A stretch of 64,000 nucleotides of DNA from Adiantum capillus-veneris (lineage: Eukaryota > Streptophyta > Polypodiopsida > Polypodiales > Pteridaceae), in NCBI GenBank assembly GCA_014529385.2, contig CM043967.1, positions 12,957,501 through 13,021,500 on the forward strand. The letters run 5' to 3'. The position numbers and the translations under genes are program-made. This document shows positions 44,511 to 55,572 of this stretch, one piece after another. Each line of letters starts with the position of its first letter. Position 1 is the first letter of the stretch. The notes beneath the pieces were generated by a model. The model made no database searches. It was not told where the DNA came from and was given only the letters and a program-made list of their open reading frames with translations.

Positions 44511-45860
44511 CTATACCCTTTCTACTGAGATGATGTGTCTCAAGAAATGTATCTCAGGCAAGAAAAATCCGCTCTTTTTTTTCACATTTATAAGCAATTT
44601 ATGCGTCCTCAGTGTCTGGAAAACCCACAAATAGGTATTCTGTGAAAATCCAAAAAGTCGTCCTGAAAGCTGTCTTGTAGACGTCTCTAGGAGCAATACA
44701 AATCTGATGGTAATCACTCTTCATATCAATTCGACAAGTAGAATTCTGAAGTCTGTGGAGTATATCATTGATCCTCTGGTTCATTGTTTCTTTATCTTGG
44801 CCTCGGCTAATTGTGTAAGGTGGCCGGTTTGGTGGTGTACTACCACGAATCAATCATGTGATCTTCAAAACGTAAAGGAGGTAATTCGCTTTGTACGCCT
44901 TCAAAGAAACAGTCAACCCCTATTGCAGAAAATCTTGTCGTTCTTTTTTGAGGTCAAACATATTCGACCTTCAGTCATCATTCAGTTCTGAGTAAAGAAA
45001 CTAAATTTCATCAAGTACAATCTCTTTGCCCTTCATTTGTCAAAGTCGCTTTCTCAGCACGATAGTCAACCACGGCATTGTTCTTATGGTACCAAGGGAT
45101 TTCGAGGAGGACGTCACAACCTTCCTAAGGGCATTACGTAGAAGTTCTCTTGCCCTAAATACCCTTGACATTGCAAACGAAGTTTGCCAATGATCGGTGT
45201 AATGGCAACATCCCATCCGGGTGCCGCTAGAACTACCTCCGCCTGTGGCCTCAGCCTGTCGGGCGTAATTCCAAGTCGAGACGCCAATTCAAGTGCGAAG
45301 AAGTTGGTCTTGGCTCCTCCATCAAAGAAAATGAGGGCTTCCTGATCTTTCACTTTGCCCCAAGGGTGGCAAAGTTTTGTACTTTCGTTCATCTGATTCG
45401 GTTCAGGCCCCACTCAATGTGGTACCAATTTTGCTTTCATCTTTCCTTTTCTTCCGCACTCGGCTGTTGCTCTGTAACTCTCAAGTGTATCTTCTGGTTG
45501 TCCTTTGAGTTCTGGTCCATCTCTTTCTGTGTGTATAGGTTCCGCTTTTTTGCACTCGTCTGTCCTTTCGGCTTTCCTCCATACCTAAGAGGAGAAGCAA
45601 TGGCTACATGCCATCTCGAGTAAATCTTATCAATCAGGCAGGTGTCTCGCCAATCTCGGGTCCCTGGAGTACTAAATCAATCTATTCACACATATGCCAA
45701 TCTGTAGTTGACGTTTGTACTCCGTTCTGGCAAACGTGTCAGATTTTTTTTTTGGCCCAAATCTTCATTCTTTTCTTCAGTTCCCGTGCGAGATTTTCAA
45801 CTTTTCTTTGCCTTCCCACTGAGAGGTGTCATCTCTGTTAGATTCTTCACAAGAACCCAT
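44511..45860 (-). pseudogene. Gy-G gag/protease/RT remnants
   Basis: ATG 45860 (MGSCEESNRDD) is the likely gag start, but the capsid domain is missing. The protease remnant (45114-45413) has 'ALIFFDGGAKTNFFALEL'. RT remnants are 'GSTPPNRPPYTISRGQDK' and 'YHQICIAPRDVYKTAFRTTF' (44599-44853), then 'HKLLINVKKKSGFFLPEI' (44511-44717). The RT active-site segment is absent. Confidence 0.8.
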
Positions 45861-46036
45861 GTGTAATCTGGGATTCTTTATGGCTTTATGCCCTGTACGA
45901 GAGAGCGATGAAGACGGGAGCGCGCCCGATGCGCGATGTATGAAGGGTGGGAGTGGTTAATAAGTCCGGCGTGCGTGTGTTGCAAAAAGGATCGGATCCT
46001 CCGTAGAAGAAGAATCTTTCTGTGCTCTGATACCAC

Positions 46037-46588
46037 TGTAACAAACTTGGACACTCCCAAGTCAAGATTCTACTGCGACACAGCAGAGATTCACTTCAAA
46101 ACAGTTCACAAAAGACGACATGGCCCGGCATAGTTCCGTGCCAAGAAGTATTGACCCCAAAGACTGGCGCCCCTTTCGGTATTTCTTTTTATATTAATCT
46201 TTGAGCAAAGTACAATGAGCCTGCGGGTGCTCACTTTCAGACTTTGCGTCCTGATGCCCTGAGAAGTGAGGCCCTTGGGCGTGTTTATTGTTACAAGGGA
46301 TGCCCAAAAGCAGAGCCCCAAAAGCTTTCAAACTCAAAAGCAATCGATCTCCAAAAGCTTTAAACTTAAAAGCAAAAGTTCCAAAAGCAACTGGTTCTCA
46401 AAATCTGCAAAAAGCAGTCAGTGCGCAAATCACGAAAATTCCATACAGTTGCCACGTCAACATGTCAGCACAAATTGCCACGTCATCAGCCAGCCACGTC
46501 AGCCTGTCGGTGCCTTTTCCCGAGCATCTGCCATGTCAGCAGTTGTGTGTGTTTGTCTGGGAGCTTGCCTTGCCACCAGTTTGTGACA
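46037..46588 (-). repeat. Gy-G 5' LTR
   Basis: 552 bp. Core motif at 46166-46185. The primer site follows on the minus strand. Confidence 0.9.
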
Positions 46589-46890
46589 GAAGGTTGTGCT
46601 GAGGATGCCGCGAAAGAATGTCGTGAACTCGTTGAGAAGAAAACTACAAATATTCTGTTGAATCCATGAACGCCATGTCTTGGGTTCTTTATGGCTTTAT
46701 GCTCTGTAAGATGGAGCGATGAAGACGGGAGTGCGGCCGATGTGTGATGAAGTAAGGGTGGGAGTGGCTAATAAGTCCGGGGTCGGAACACTTTAATATC
46801 AAATTCGAGTAGTCTCTGGTTTGCTCTGTCTACTCTTTTGTAGGACCAGTATGCTTTCAGAAAGGCACACGCCTGACGCTCTGATACCAC
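46589..46890 (-). other. Gy-F leader and primer site
   Basis: On the minus strand GTGGTATCAGAGC, then a leader that resembles the Gy-G leader (shared 'cccgtcttcatcgctc'), then ATG at 46667 (MDSTEYL) with a stop soon after. Confidence 0.7.
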
Positions 46891-47562
46891 TGTCACAAGA
46901 CGGGCACCACGTGCCAATAGAAAATAATAGACTGAACTGACTTTTAGCACTTCAATAACAAGTGAATTGAAAGAGAGAGACGACATGCGACACGGAGTGG
47001 TGGAATTCCACCGCAGAGAGTATTGGCCCCAAGCCCCAAACCTTGGTGCCCCTTTCGGTATTTCTTTATATTGCATCAACATAGTACAAGCCGGTACTCC
47101 ACGCTCTGCTCCTTCTCCGAGAAGAGTGCTAGAGAATGAGCCCTAGCCTCATATTTAAAGGCCCTTGGCCATTAAAAGCAATTACTTGAAAAGGTTCAAA
47201 CTCAAAAGAAAATGGCCCAAAAGTTGGCACTGAAAAATCAGCCAGCGCAATTCACGAAAATCCATACAGGCTGTCAGCGTGAAACGTGGAAATCCGTACA
47301 GGCTGCCACGTCAGCAGTCAGCGCAAAATCTGGGATGTCCGTACAGCTGCCATGTCATCAGTTTCTGCACAAGTCTTTGTGTGTGTGTGGGTCTTGCTTT
47401 ATTTTATTTTCTTGTGCCACTTGGGCCCCATCGGATGGGGTCCCATAAGTTGGTAGAAACTTCTTCTTCTTCGTCTGCTTATTCTTAGAGTTTAGGCCCC
47501 TCGATTGGGATCTGCAATCTGCTCTGTTCTTCAGTGGCTTGACACATCAGCAATTTGTGACA
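46891..47562 (-). repeat. Gy-F 5' LTR
   Basis: 672 bp without the MITE. TATA-like 'catatttaaaggc' near 47150; core motif at 47045-47064. Confidence 0.92.
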
Positions 47563-50177
47563 AAAGATCAAAGATAAAACCCATAGCAATGCTTTCCCAA
47601 GGCTTATCCAGGATTGGCAGTGGCTGTATTAACCCTAGTGCCTTTTGCCTGTCAAACTTGACCTTTTGGCAAATCACGCATGCTCGCACAAAGGCATCCA
47701 CATCTCTCCTCAAAGTAGGCCAATAAAAGAACGTCTATACCGCTTTCACTATCGCATCAATTCCACGATGGCCTTCATACGGTGGACATGACTTTCTACC
47801 ATGACCTTATGTCATAATGGCCTAGTGACACAAAGTCTTCCATGTATCATCATAAAACCGTTTTTGAGGAGGTAGTGCTCATGACGTTGCCCATCTTGCA
47901 ACTGTTCAAGGATCCTTGCAAAATCTTCATCAATAGCATACTGTTCCTTCATGTCATCAAGCTCATGATGATAAGGAATTGACATAGCTGAAATTTGTGG
48001 CTTCCTTGATAACGCATCAGCCACAACATTCTTCTTGCCTTCCACATGCATATTCTGGAAGTGGAACATAGAAAGAATGTTTGCCCATCGCATATGCTTT
48101 TCGGATAACTTTGACTGTGTCAAGAAGTATTGCAAGGTTTGATGATCTATCTGGACAACAAAAGCAGCACCTTACAGGTAGTGCTTCCAACTAGAAAGCG
48201 CATGAATGACGGCCAATAGCTCTTTCTCATAGATTTGCATAGTCTTTTCAGACCTTTGCAAGATTCTGCTCTCGTAAGCTACTACCCGACCATCTTGCAT
48301 TAGCACTGCTCCGATGCTATTGCCACACGCGTCACATTGGACCACAAATGACTTCCTAAGATCTGGTAAAACAATCATGGGATCTGACGTCAACTTTTCC
48401 TTTAAGAGACTGAAAGCTGAAATCTCTTTTTCGGTCCATCTGAAAGCGACCTCTTTCTTTTGCAAAGGGCGAAGAGGTGAAGCTATCTCTGCAAAATTCC
48501 TGATAAACCTTCTATAGTATGAGCACAATCCCATGAAGCTTCAGACATCATGCACAGTCTTTAAGTCTAGCCATGTCTTAATAGATTCAACCTTTGCGGG
48601 ATCCATTGAGACACCATCCTTTGACACTATGTGGCCAAGAAAGTGGATCTCTTCAAGAAGAATTCACTTTTCACAAGTAACTTATGACTGCGCAGCTCTT
48701 CGAGCACAATGGTCAATTGACGTCTATGCTCCTCTTCATTCTTCGAATAGACTATCATGTTATTAAAGAATGTGCCATCAAACTTTTGATGCGAGCGGAA
48801 AATCTGTTCCATCATTCTATTGAACGTAGCAGGAGCATTTGTAAGACCAAATGGCATCACTAGGAACTCATAAAGTCCAAACGTCGTTCTAAACGCAGTC
48901 TTGTGCACATCCTCTGCCCTTATACGAATCTGATGGTACCCACTCTTAGGTCTATCCTGCTGAAAATTGCAGCACCCTCTAACGGTCAATAATATCATCA
49001 ATCCTTGGGATAGGAAACCTGTTCTTGATGGTATTCTTATTCAACACACGGTGGTCAATAACATGCACCAAGAACCATCCTTCTTTTGCACTTGAATTGG
49101 GAGCAAAAAGGTGAAGAACTAGGCTGAACCAGCTCCTTCTCTAAAAGCTTCTCAACCTGGCCTACAATCTCTTTTTGTTGAGCCGCACTAACCCTGTAGG
49201 GAGGTCTGTTTGGTGGGCTACACCATGGCACCAAATCTATCGTATGGTACTCAAGCCTCTCCGGCGGCAATTGTGACGGTAATGAGTCAAAAAAACAGTC
49301 ATTAAACTCTTGCAAAAATGTTGACCTTTCTTTATTAAACACATATAAATTTGACTGACAATTATCTGAAACATCATGTGTAAAAATCAAGTACGCAGAA
49401 AGATGATTTTGCATTACAGAAGTGATAGCCGAAGCAAATACAATAGGGACAAACTCCCCTTTGAGCTTTACATCCAAAACATGAATTTTGCCCCTATGCT
49501 GAAGGGCGATCTTTTTGTCGAAGACATCCAGCACGCCATGTGTTCGGAACATCCACAAAATTCTCAACAGTGCATCACACCCTTCCAATGGCATGACATA
49601 GAACTCTTCTGTGTCCACATGTGACTGAATATGCAGACGCAACTTTCCAATGATGGGAGTAACACACACTTTGAGTGGCCAAGACATGCCAACCCTGCCT
49701 CTGTCGTTTACCCCATCTCTTCAGCTCCGATGCCCAGCTTCATAGCTAACTCTGGTGAGATAAAGTTCGCTTTGGCACCTGGATCAAAAAAGATAAGTGC
49801 CGCTTGGTCTCTGAATTTACCCCATGCTCTGCATAACTCGCTGGCGTGCTTGGCCTGTCACCATGTGTGGCACTAAACATGCCGTGGGCTTGGGCTTCTT
49901 TCCTTTCTTGTGCTCTTTATCATCTGAGTCAGTTGGTCTTTTCCTTTGTGGACAATCTGCAACAAAGTCACCAGGCTGCTCGTATATAAAGCATTTATTC
50001 TCAGCCATCAAGACCTTTTCCTCGAGCGACTTATGCACAAAAGGCTTCCTTTTCTGTTTCTTTGCCTGCGCTCTAGAAGTCCCGTCTGAGTCCTTGTCCT
50101 TGTTGACCTTTTCTGACCCCTTTGACGCTTCAAGAGCCACAAAGGGCTTCTTTACTGAATTTTTCTTTTGCTGCCCC
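47563..50177 (-). pseudogene. pol: Gy-B knuckle, protease, RT, RNase H and integrase start
   Basis: Minus strand, in order: knuckle CFIYEQPGDFVADC (one Cys replaced by Tyr, one His by Asp), protease remnants ('[20 protein letters not shown]'), RT ('APATFNRMMEQIFRSHQK'), RNase H ('VVQCDACGNSIGAVLMQDG', 'LLAVIHALSSWKHYL', 'VADALSRKPQISAMS') and integrase finger ('CVICQKVKFDRQKALG'). The RT active site reads Phe-Phe-Asn-Asn-Met instead of Phe-(Phe)-Asp-Asp, about 48755. There are several frameshifts. Gy-A separates this piece from the rest of gag and Gy-F from the rest of integrase. Confidence 0.85.
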
Positions 50178-51653
50178 TATCACCAGCGTGTGACTACTAT
50201 TCATCCTTTTTGTTGATTTCTTTCTTATTATCTATTTACTTTCACTTTTTGGAAACACCCCTCGGGAAATCTAACTGCCCTGCATTGCATAGCTAGTGTG
50301 GAACTGTCCAGAGGGAGTCCAGGACTGAGGGCAAGAGAGCACTAAGGTTGGACAAGGACTATGGTTAGCCAAGTGGGTCATTGACTAGCCAAAGTGGAAT
50401 CCTTTGCTACAGAGGCTACATTTCAGTTCTGGATGTGGCCACAGTGTACAAAGAGGGTCGGATGACCTAGAAAGATACAATGGCAGCATCTCCTAAAATT
50501 TAGGGAACTGCTATTTTGGGACCTGAAAATGTGTTGGCGTCATTACATCCGGAATGACAAGGGGAACATTTTCTTACTCTGCCGTGAAGTCAACTGGGCA
50601 ACCGGTTGGGAGATTTTTAGGCGGCAACCCCGAAACGGGAAAATGCTTGTAAATGTGCCAAGTGGCACATTCTGGTGCAGTTTCTAATGCAAGAGAGAGT
50701 TGGCGCTGAATTTTAAGCTGGGAGAGGCTCATTTGCAGCTTTTGTCACAGGTTAAGAGCTATGGAGTGCTTGCTTTCCCTCTTATGCACAGTGCGGTGCC
50801 AGGAGTGATGCCCTGCACGCTACGCACTGCCCTCTCTCTCCCCTTTGGCAGTATGTTATGCCCCTCTAGTGGGCTCTTCATTTGATCAATGTACAGTTGT
50901 GTGGGTTCATGCGCGATTGCCGAGGCAAGAGCCTCTTGCACAGGTACTGGATTAGCTAGCGGCTAATCCCCCCGCAGGTACAGGTGAATTCGGAGAGGTT
51001 TCACGCCAGAAATCTCGTCCGATTCAAAGGGCAAGTAGCCCTACAGGTGCAGGAGCTCGAGGACTTGCTACGGATGCGACCGGCACGTGAAACGGAGCCC
51101 AAAACAGCAAATTACAGCCTGCTGTGTATTTTTGCAGGTTTAGGGTTTTGGCCCTAAACGGACCCTAATACCCCCAGGAGGTTCGGGGACGCAAGGGGAC
51201 CGCTGTACAGGTGATCTGGCGCAATTTCAGGGCTGAAAACAGAGAATTCAGCGTGCTGCAGATTCTCGCCAGGTTTTGCAAAGTGCCCGTATGCGTCGGG
51301 AAAGTCGGCCAATGCGTGGGAATACTGACTGTGAAGGGTTCTAGTACAGTTATGCTGCCGAAATCGGGCTGGAACAATGGAAATTCAGTCGAGTTTGTGC
51401 GGGGCAGCTTGTAGGGAACCACAACGTTTATTCCCTCTTTTGAACAATAAAGAAATACCGAAAGGGGCGCCTAAGTTAGGGGCCAATCTGGTGTCCGTCT
51501 ACTCATACAGGTGCAATCTAGCAGCCTGTATCCCTCTCCCCTTTGTTGTGTCTTGAAAGTACAGGTACAATAGACGACTAATAATGGGTGAAAGCTAAAT
51601 CAAGGTTTAAAGTAAAGTCTACCGCCCTTTTTGGATTGAACAGGCCGGTTTCA
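50178..51653 (+). repeat. Gy-A 5' LTR
   Basis: 1476 bp; starts TATCACC where the other LTR has TGTCACC, ends GGTTTCA. Core GAAATACCGAAAGGGGCGCC at 51452-51471, directly after 'caataaa', a possible polyadenylation signal. Confidence 0.95.
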
Positions 51654-51672
51654 TGGTTCCATCGACGGGATT
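51654..51672 (+). promoter_or_regulatory. Gy-A primer binding site, probably tRNA-Glu
   Basis: TGGTTCCATCGACGGGATT directly follows the LTR. It is close to the complement of a plant tRNA-Glu 3' end (TGGTTCCGTTGCCGGGA), and Gy-B has TGGTTCCATTGC at the same place. The tRNA assignment is inference. Confidence 0.65.
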
Positions 51673-51761
51673 AAATCACTTTTTCCCATAGAAGTGAGCC
51701 TTGGTCAGTTTTGGGCTTGAAGACACAGGGGATCATAGACCAGACACAGGGAATTGCAATT

Positions 51762-53192
51762 ATGGCTGACAGACCAGATGATGTGACTGAAGAGGTTTCC
51801 TCTTCACAGGGTCAACAGACACATGAAGTGGGTGAGTCCTCAAGACCACCACAGACAGATGACGATATATTCAGGACCCAGTTGGCTACTGCTGTGGCTA
51901 TGTTCACACAAGTAATGCAGAACCCGAGGTTTTTAGCCTTTCTGCAACCTCCTGTTCCGTCTCAGCAAGTTGGGTCACTGGATCATATTCAAAAGCCTGT
52001 TAAGGCTCGAGCACAGGTGATTCATACCGCACAGTCAATGGAAACACCTGTACACTTGACGGAGAACATGCAGTCTCCACAACCTATCCCTAAGGTGCAA
52101 GAACAGGTGGCTGAGATGCCAGTCTTTCAAGCTGCACCAGTTCAGCCCGCCACCTTTCAGCAGCCTATACCTGGTTCTAATGGGCAGGGAAGCAACCTAC
52201 AGGCTATGCAACAGGTCTTCCCACCACCTTCAGTACACCCTGGCTATTTTGGAGGTGGATCCGTATTCCAGAGCATGGCTGGTCATGCACCTGGAAATCA
52301 GTTTTATACGCCAGGAACAGTGTTCGGGGGTGCTCAAACGATGATGCCTAACCCCATGTACAGTGTCATGGGTATGCAACCAGGGTTTCAGAGCACTCAG
52401 GGCCAATTTGGGATGCCACAGGCAAATTTTGGTATGGCTGGAATTACAAATCAGCAGCCAAATATGGCGTTTCTAGGTCAAGTTAATAGCGGCCAAGGAA
52501 CACAGATGAACCCTAATAGTGTTCCCATGTTTCAGTCACTTCCATATGACAATTTAACGCCGCTGGAGAGGCCAACTCCGTACAAAGAAGGTGGCAAAGG
52601 TGTGTCATTCACGACCTTTACAGGGTTTGATGACAGGAAGAAGGCTCTCTCATTCCTCCAGCAGTTTGACAAGGCCTATGCAGGGGGAAACTTTACAGAG
52701 GCTTCAAAGGTCCGCAAGGCAACCACTTTCTTGACAGGGAATGCGGGACAATGGTGGACAACTTTATTGCTTCAAGGGCAAGCTCCGTCCACATGGATTT
52801 ACTTCAAGCAGATTTTTGCAGCAGCATGGTTATCTGATGATTTCGAAGCAGATGTCATGACAGAATGGCACCAGCTAAATGCTGCCACTTGCAGAAATCT
52901 GGATGATTACAATCGGAAGTTTTGGAAAGCTCTACTTCCAGTAACTTCCTATAGGTTTGTGCCATTGACAGAACAGATTGAAAAATACTGTTGTGGCCTA
53001 CCCAAAGGATTGAGAAAATACTGCACGAAGACAAAAGTCACTACTTTGACGCAGCTCATCGAGGTAGCAAACACTGGCAATGGTTTGCTCAAGGGAGAAG
53101 ATTGTGAATTTAACACTGGCGTCAAGGCAGGATCAGGCAAGAAAAATTCAGCCAAGAAGCACGTTCCCAATGAGGCTCCTAAAGGGACTTAG
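51762..53192 (+). CDS. gag: Gy-A gag capsid protein
   Basis: Intact frame of 476 codons from ATG 51762 (MADRPDDVTEEVSSSQGQ). The aligned Gy-B gag also starts MAD. Residues about 60-270 are Gln/Met/Gly/Asn/Pro-rich and of low complexity ('FGGAQTMMPNPMYSVMGMQ'), like a prion-like domain. Residues about 273-430 are the gag capsid domain ('GGKGVSFTTFTGFDDRKKA', 'TGNAGQWWTTLLLQGQ', 'TCRNLDDYNRKFWKALLPV'). It ends at a TAG. The zinc knuckle lies after that TAG in the same frame, so either the stop is read through or it is a recent mutation that truncates the nucleocapsid. Confidence 0.9.
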   Translation: MADRPDDVTEEVSSSQGQQTHEVGESSRPPQTDDDIFRTQLATAVAMFTQVMQNPRFLAFLQPPVPSQQVGSLDHIQKPVKARAQVIHTAQSMETPVHLTENMQSPQPIPKVQEQVAEMPVFQAAPVQPATFQQPIPGSNGQGSNLQAMQQVFPPPSVHPGYFGGGSVFQSMAGHAPGNQFYTPGTVFGGAQTMMPNPMYSVMGMQPGFQSTQGQFGMPQANFGMAGITNQQPNMAFLGQVNSGQGTQMNPNSVPMFQSLPYDNLTPLERPTPYKEGGKGVSFTTFTGFDDRKKALSFLQQFDKAYAGGNFTEASKVRKATTFLTGNAGQWWTTLLLQGQAPSTWIYFKQIFAAAWLSDDFEADVMTEWHQLNAATCRNLDDYNRKFWKALLPVTSYRFVPLTEQIEKYCCGLPKGLRKYCTKTKVTTLTQLIEVANTGNGLLKGEDCEFNTGVKAGSGKKNSAKKHVPNEAPKGT

Positions 53193-54433
53193 GAGTCAGC
53201 CAACGCAGGGAAAGACAAAGCTATGGCTGAATCAGAAAAAGGACCAGCAAAGAAATGGAAAAGACGTTTTCCTCGCAAGTCAGAAGAGCAAAAGAAGGTC
53301 CTAAGGACAGAGAACAAATGCTTTATATGTGAGCAGCCTGGCCACATTGCTTACAATTGTCCTACAAAGAAAAGGCCAGCTGATTTTGATGACAAGGAAG
53401 ACAAGAAAGGAAAGAAGCCCATGGCTGGTCTAGTGCCAGATATGGTGGGCGACAAGCCAAATTCAGATGCAAGTGAGCTTTGCAGAGCATGGGGAAAGGT
53501 CAGGGATCAAACAGTGCTTATCTTCTTTGATCCAGGTGCCAAAGCCAACTTCATTTCCCCAGAATTGGCTTCAAAGTTGGGAATCAGACCTGAAGAGATG
53601 GGGTATACAGCAGAGGCAGGTTTGGCATGTCCTGGCCATACAGAGGCTGTGACACCCATCATTGGAAAGTTGCGTCTACATATCCAGTCCTATGTAGATG
53701 CTGAAGAATTTTACATCATGCCACTGGACGGATGTGATGTGTTGTTAGGTATTCCTTGGTTGTTTCGTGTACAGGGAATCATGGATGCCTACAACAAAAA
53801 GATCACTGTACAGAGCAGGGGAAAGACTCACATTCTGGATGTAAAGCTTAAAGGAGAGTCTATTCCTACTGTATCAGCTTCTGCTATTACTTCTGTAATG
53901 AAAAAGCATCTTTCTGCGTACTTGGTTTTTGCACGTGAAGTGTCAGATTGTGATGAATCAAATTTAGCTGTGCTAGATAAAGAAAGGTCAATGTTTTTAC
54001 AACAGTATAGTGACTGTTTTTCCGATTCATTACCGTCTCAATTACCGCCAGAGAGACCCGAGGACCATGCAATAGATTTGGTGCCAGGCAGTAGCCCACC
54101 AAATAAGCCTCCGTACAGGGTTAGTGCGGCTCAGCAGAAAGAGATAATGGGCCAAGTTCAGGAGCTGTTAGAAAAGGGGTTGATTCAGCCCAGTTCATCT
54201 CCATTCTGTTCTCCAGTGTTGTTGGTGCAGAAAAAGGATGGCTCATGGCGTATGTGCATCGACTACCGTGCACTGAACAAGAATACCATCAAGAATAGGT
54301 TCCCTATACCTAGAATTGATGATGTTATGGACAAATTAGAAGGAGCAGCTATGTTTAGCAGGATAGATCTAAAGAGTGGGTACCATCAGATCCGCATTAG
54401 ATCAGAGGATGTGCACAAGACTGCTTTTACTTG
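53193..54433 (+). pseudogene. pol: Gy-A knuckle, protease and RT N-terminal half
   Basis: Same frame as gag. Knuckle [14 protein letters not shown] (53319-53360). Protease '[18 protein letters not shown]', with Asp-Pro-Gly where Asp-Ser/Thr-Gly is usual. RT '[16 protein letters not shown]', '[17 protein letters not shown]', '[13 protein letters not shown]' and '[19 protein letters not shown]'. Right after 'KTAF' the sequence jumps to '[19 protein letters not shown]' in another frame. Compared with Gy-B, about 59 codons containing 'VMPFGLTNAP' and the active-site Asp-Asp are gone. The reverse transcriptase is dead. Confidence 0.93.
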
Positions 54434-55572
54434 GCCATTGTGTTCAAAGAGCTACGCAGTCATAGGTTGCTCATCAATGCAAAGAAAAGTGAGTTTTTTC
54501 TGGAAGAGATTCACTTTCTGGGACACATTGTCTCAAAGGATGGTGTCAGAATGGATCCTGCAAAAGTTGAAGCGATCAAGTCATGGCCAAATTTGAAGAC
54601 GGTGCATGATGTCCGAAGCTTTTTGGGACTATGCTCCTATTACAGAAGGTTTATCCGAAATTTCGCTGAGATTGCTTCACCTTTACATGCTCTTCAAAAG
54701 AAGGCAGTCACCTTCAGATGGACACAGAAAGAGATTTCAGCTTTTAATCTCTCAAAGGAAAAGATGACTTCAGATCCAGTCATTGTGTTGCCAGATCTTA
54801 GGAAGTCATTTGTGGTCCAGTGTGACGCCTGCGGTAGTAGCATTGGTGCAGTGCTAATGCAAGATGGCAGGGTAGTAGCCTATGAGAGCAGAATTTTGCA
54901 AGGGCCAGAGATGACCATGCAGGTCTATGAGAAAGAGTTACTGGCTGTGATTCAGGCGCTCTTAAGTTGGAAACACTACCTGCTAGGTGCAGATTTCGTT
55001 GTCCAAACGGACCATCAGACCTTGCGATACTTCTTGACACAAACAAAGTTATTTGAGAAGCATATGCGATGGGCAAATATCTTGTCCATGTTCCATTTTC
55101 AGATTGTGCATGTGGAAGGCAAGAAGAACGTTGTGGCGGATGCCTTGTCAAGGAAGCCACAAATTTCAGCTGTGTCAATTCCTTATCATCATGAACTTGA
55201 TGATATGAGAGAACAGTATGCAAATGATGAAGATTTTGCAAGGGTCTTCGAGCAGCTAATGGATGGACAACGTCATGAACACTATCTTCTTAAAGACGGG
55301 TTCATGATGATGCATGGTAGATTGTGTGTCACAAAGCCATTGCGACGCAAAGTTATGGAAGAGAGTCATGTCCCACCGTATGCAGGGCATCGTGGTATCG
55401 ATGCTACAGTTAAAGCGGTTGAGACATTCTTCTACTGGCCTACATTGAGAAGGGATGTGGATGCCTTTGTGCGAGAATGCCTAATATGCCAAAAGGTCAA
55501 GTTTGACAGGCAAAAGGCACCAGGGTTATTGCAACCACTACCATTCCAGATAAACCATGGGAAAGTATTGCT
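54434..55572 (+). pseudogene. Gy-A RT C-terminus, RNase H and integrase zinc finger
   Basis: Open frame with '[18 protein letters not shown]', 'HDVRSFLGLCSYYRRFI', RNase H 'VVQCDACGSSIGAVLMQDG', 'YEKELLAVIQALLSWKHYL', 'VQTDHQTLRYFLTQTKL' and 'NVVADALSRKPQISAVS', then the integrase HHCC finger ('HVPPYAGHRGIDATVKAV', 'CLICQKVKFDRQKAPGL'). A one-base loss near 55540 moves the integrase core to another frame. Confidence 0.92.

Larger units (their letters stand above)
42740..46588 (-). mobile_element. Gy-G: shrunken Gy-D-like element in Gy-F gag
   Basis: LTRs 42740-43299 and 46037-46588 (TGTAACAAACTTGG...). Primer site GTGGTATCAGAGC at 46023-46036 and a polypurine tract at 43300 are on the minus strand. 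Flanks GGAGG and GAAGG fit a duplication with one change. The interior is only 2.7 kb, with protease and RT remnants and the last chromodomain codons, so most of pol is deleted. A Gy-B-type LTR piece lies in the gap. Confidence 0.85.
38778..47562 (-). mobile_element. Gy-F: non-autonomous gypsy element (gag-protease) inserted in Gy-B integrase
   Basis: LTRs 38778-39569 and 46891-47562 begin TGTCACAAGACGGG and end TTTGTGACA on the plus strand. On the minus strand the primer site GTGGTATCAGAGC (46878-46890) and a polypurine tract (reverse of 'tccccccttcttgaaa', 39570) are in place. Flanks GAAGA and AAAGA are a target duplication with one change, and the integrase frame of Gy-B continues across it. 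Inside are only gag and protease; no RT or integrase of this family is present. It is itself split by Gy-G and by a solo LTR. Confidence 0.88.

Noticed and set aside
50700-50941. Small frames recurring at 57756-57997
   Set aside because: Same explanation: both lie in the Gy-A LTR pair.
54798-55241. 147-codon minus-strand frame
   Set aside because: Antisense of the Gy-A RNase H region.
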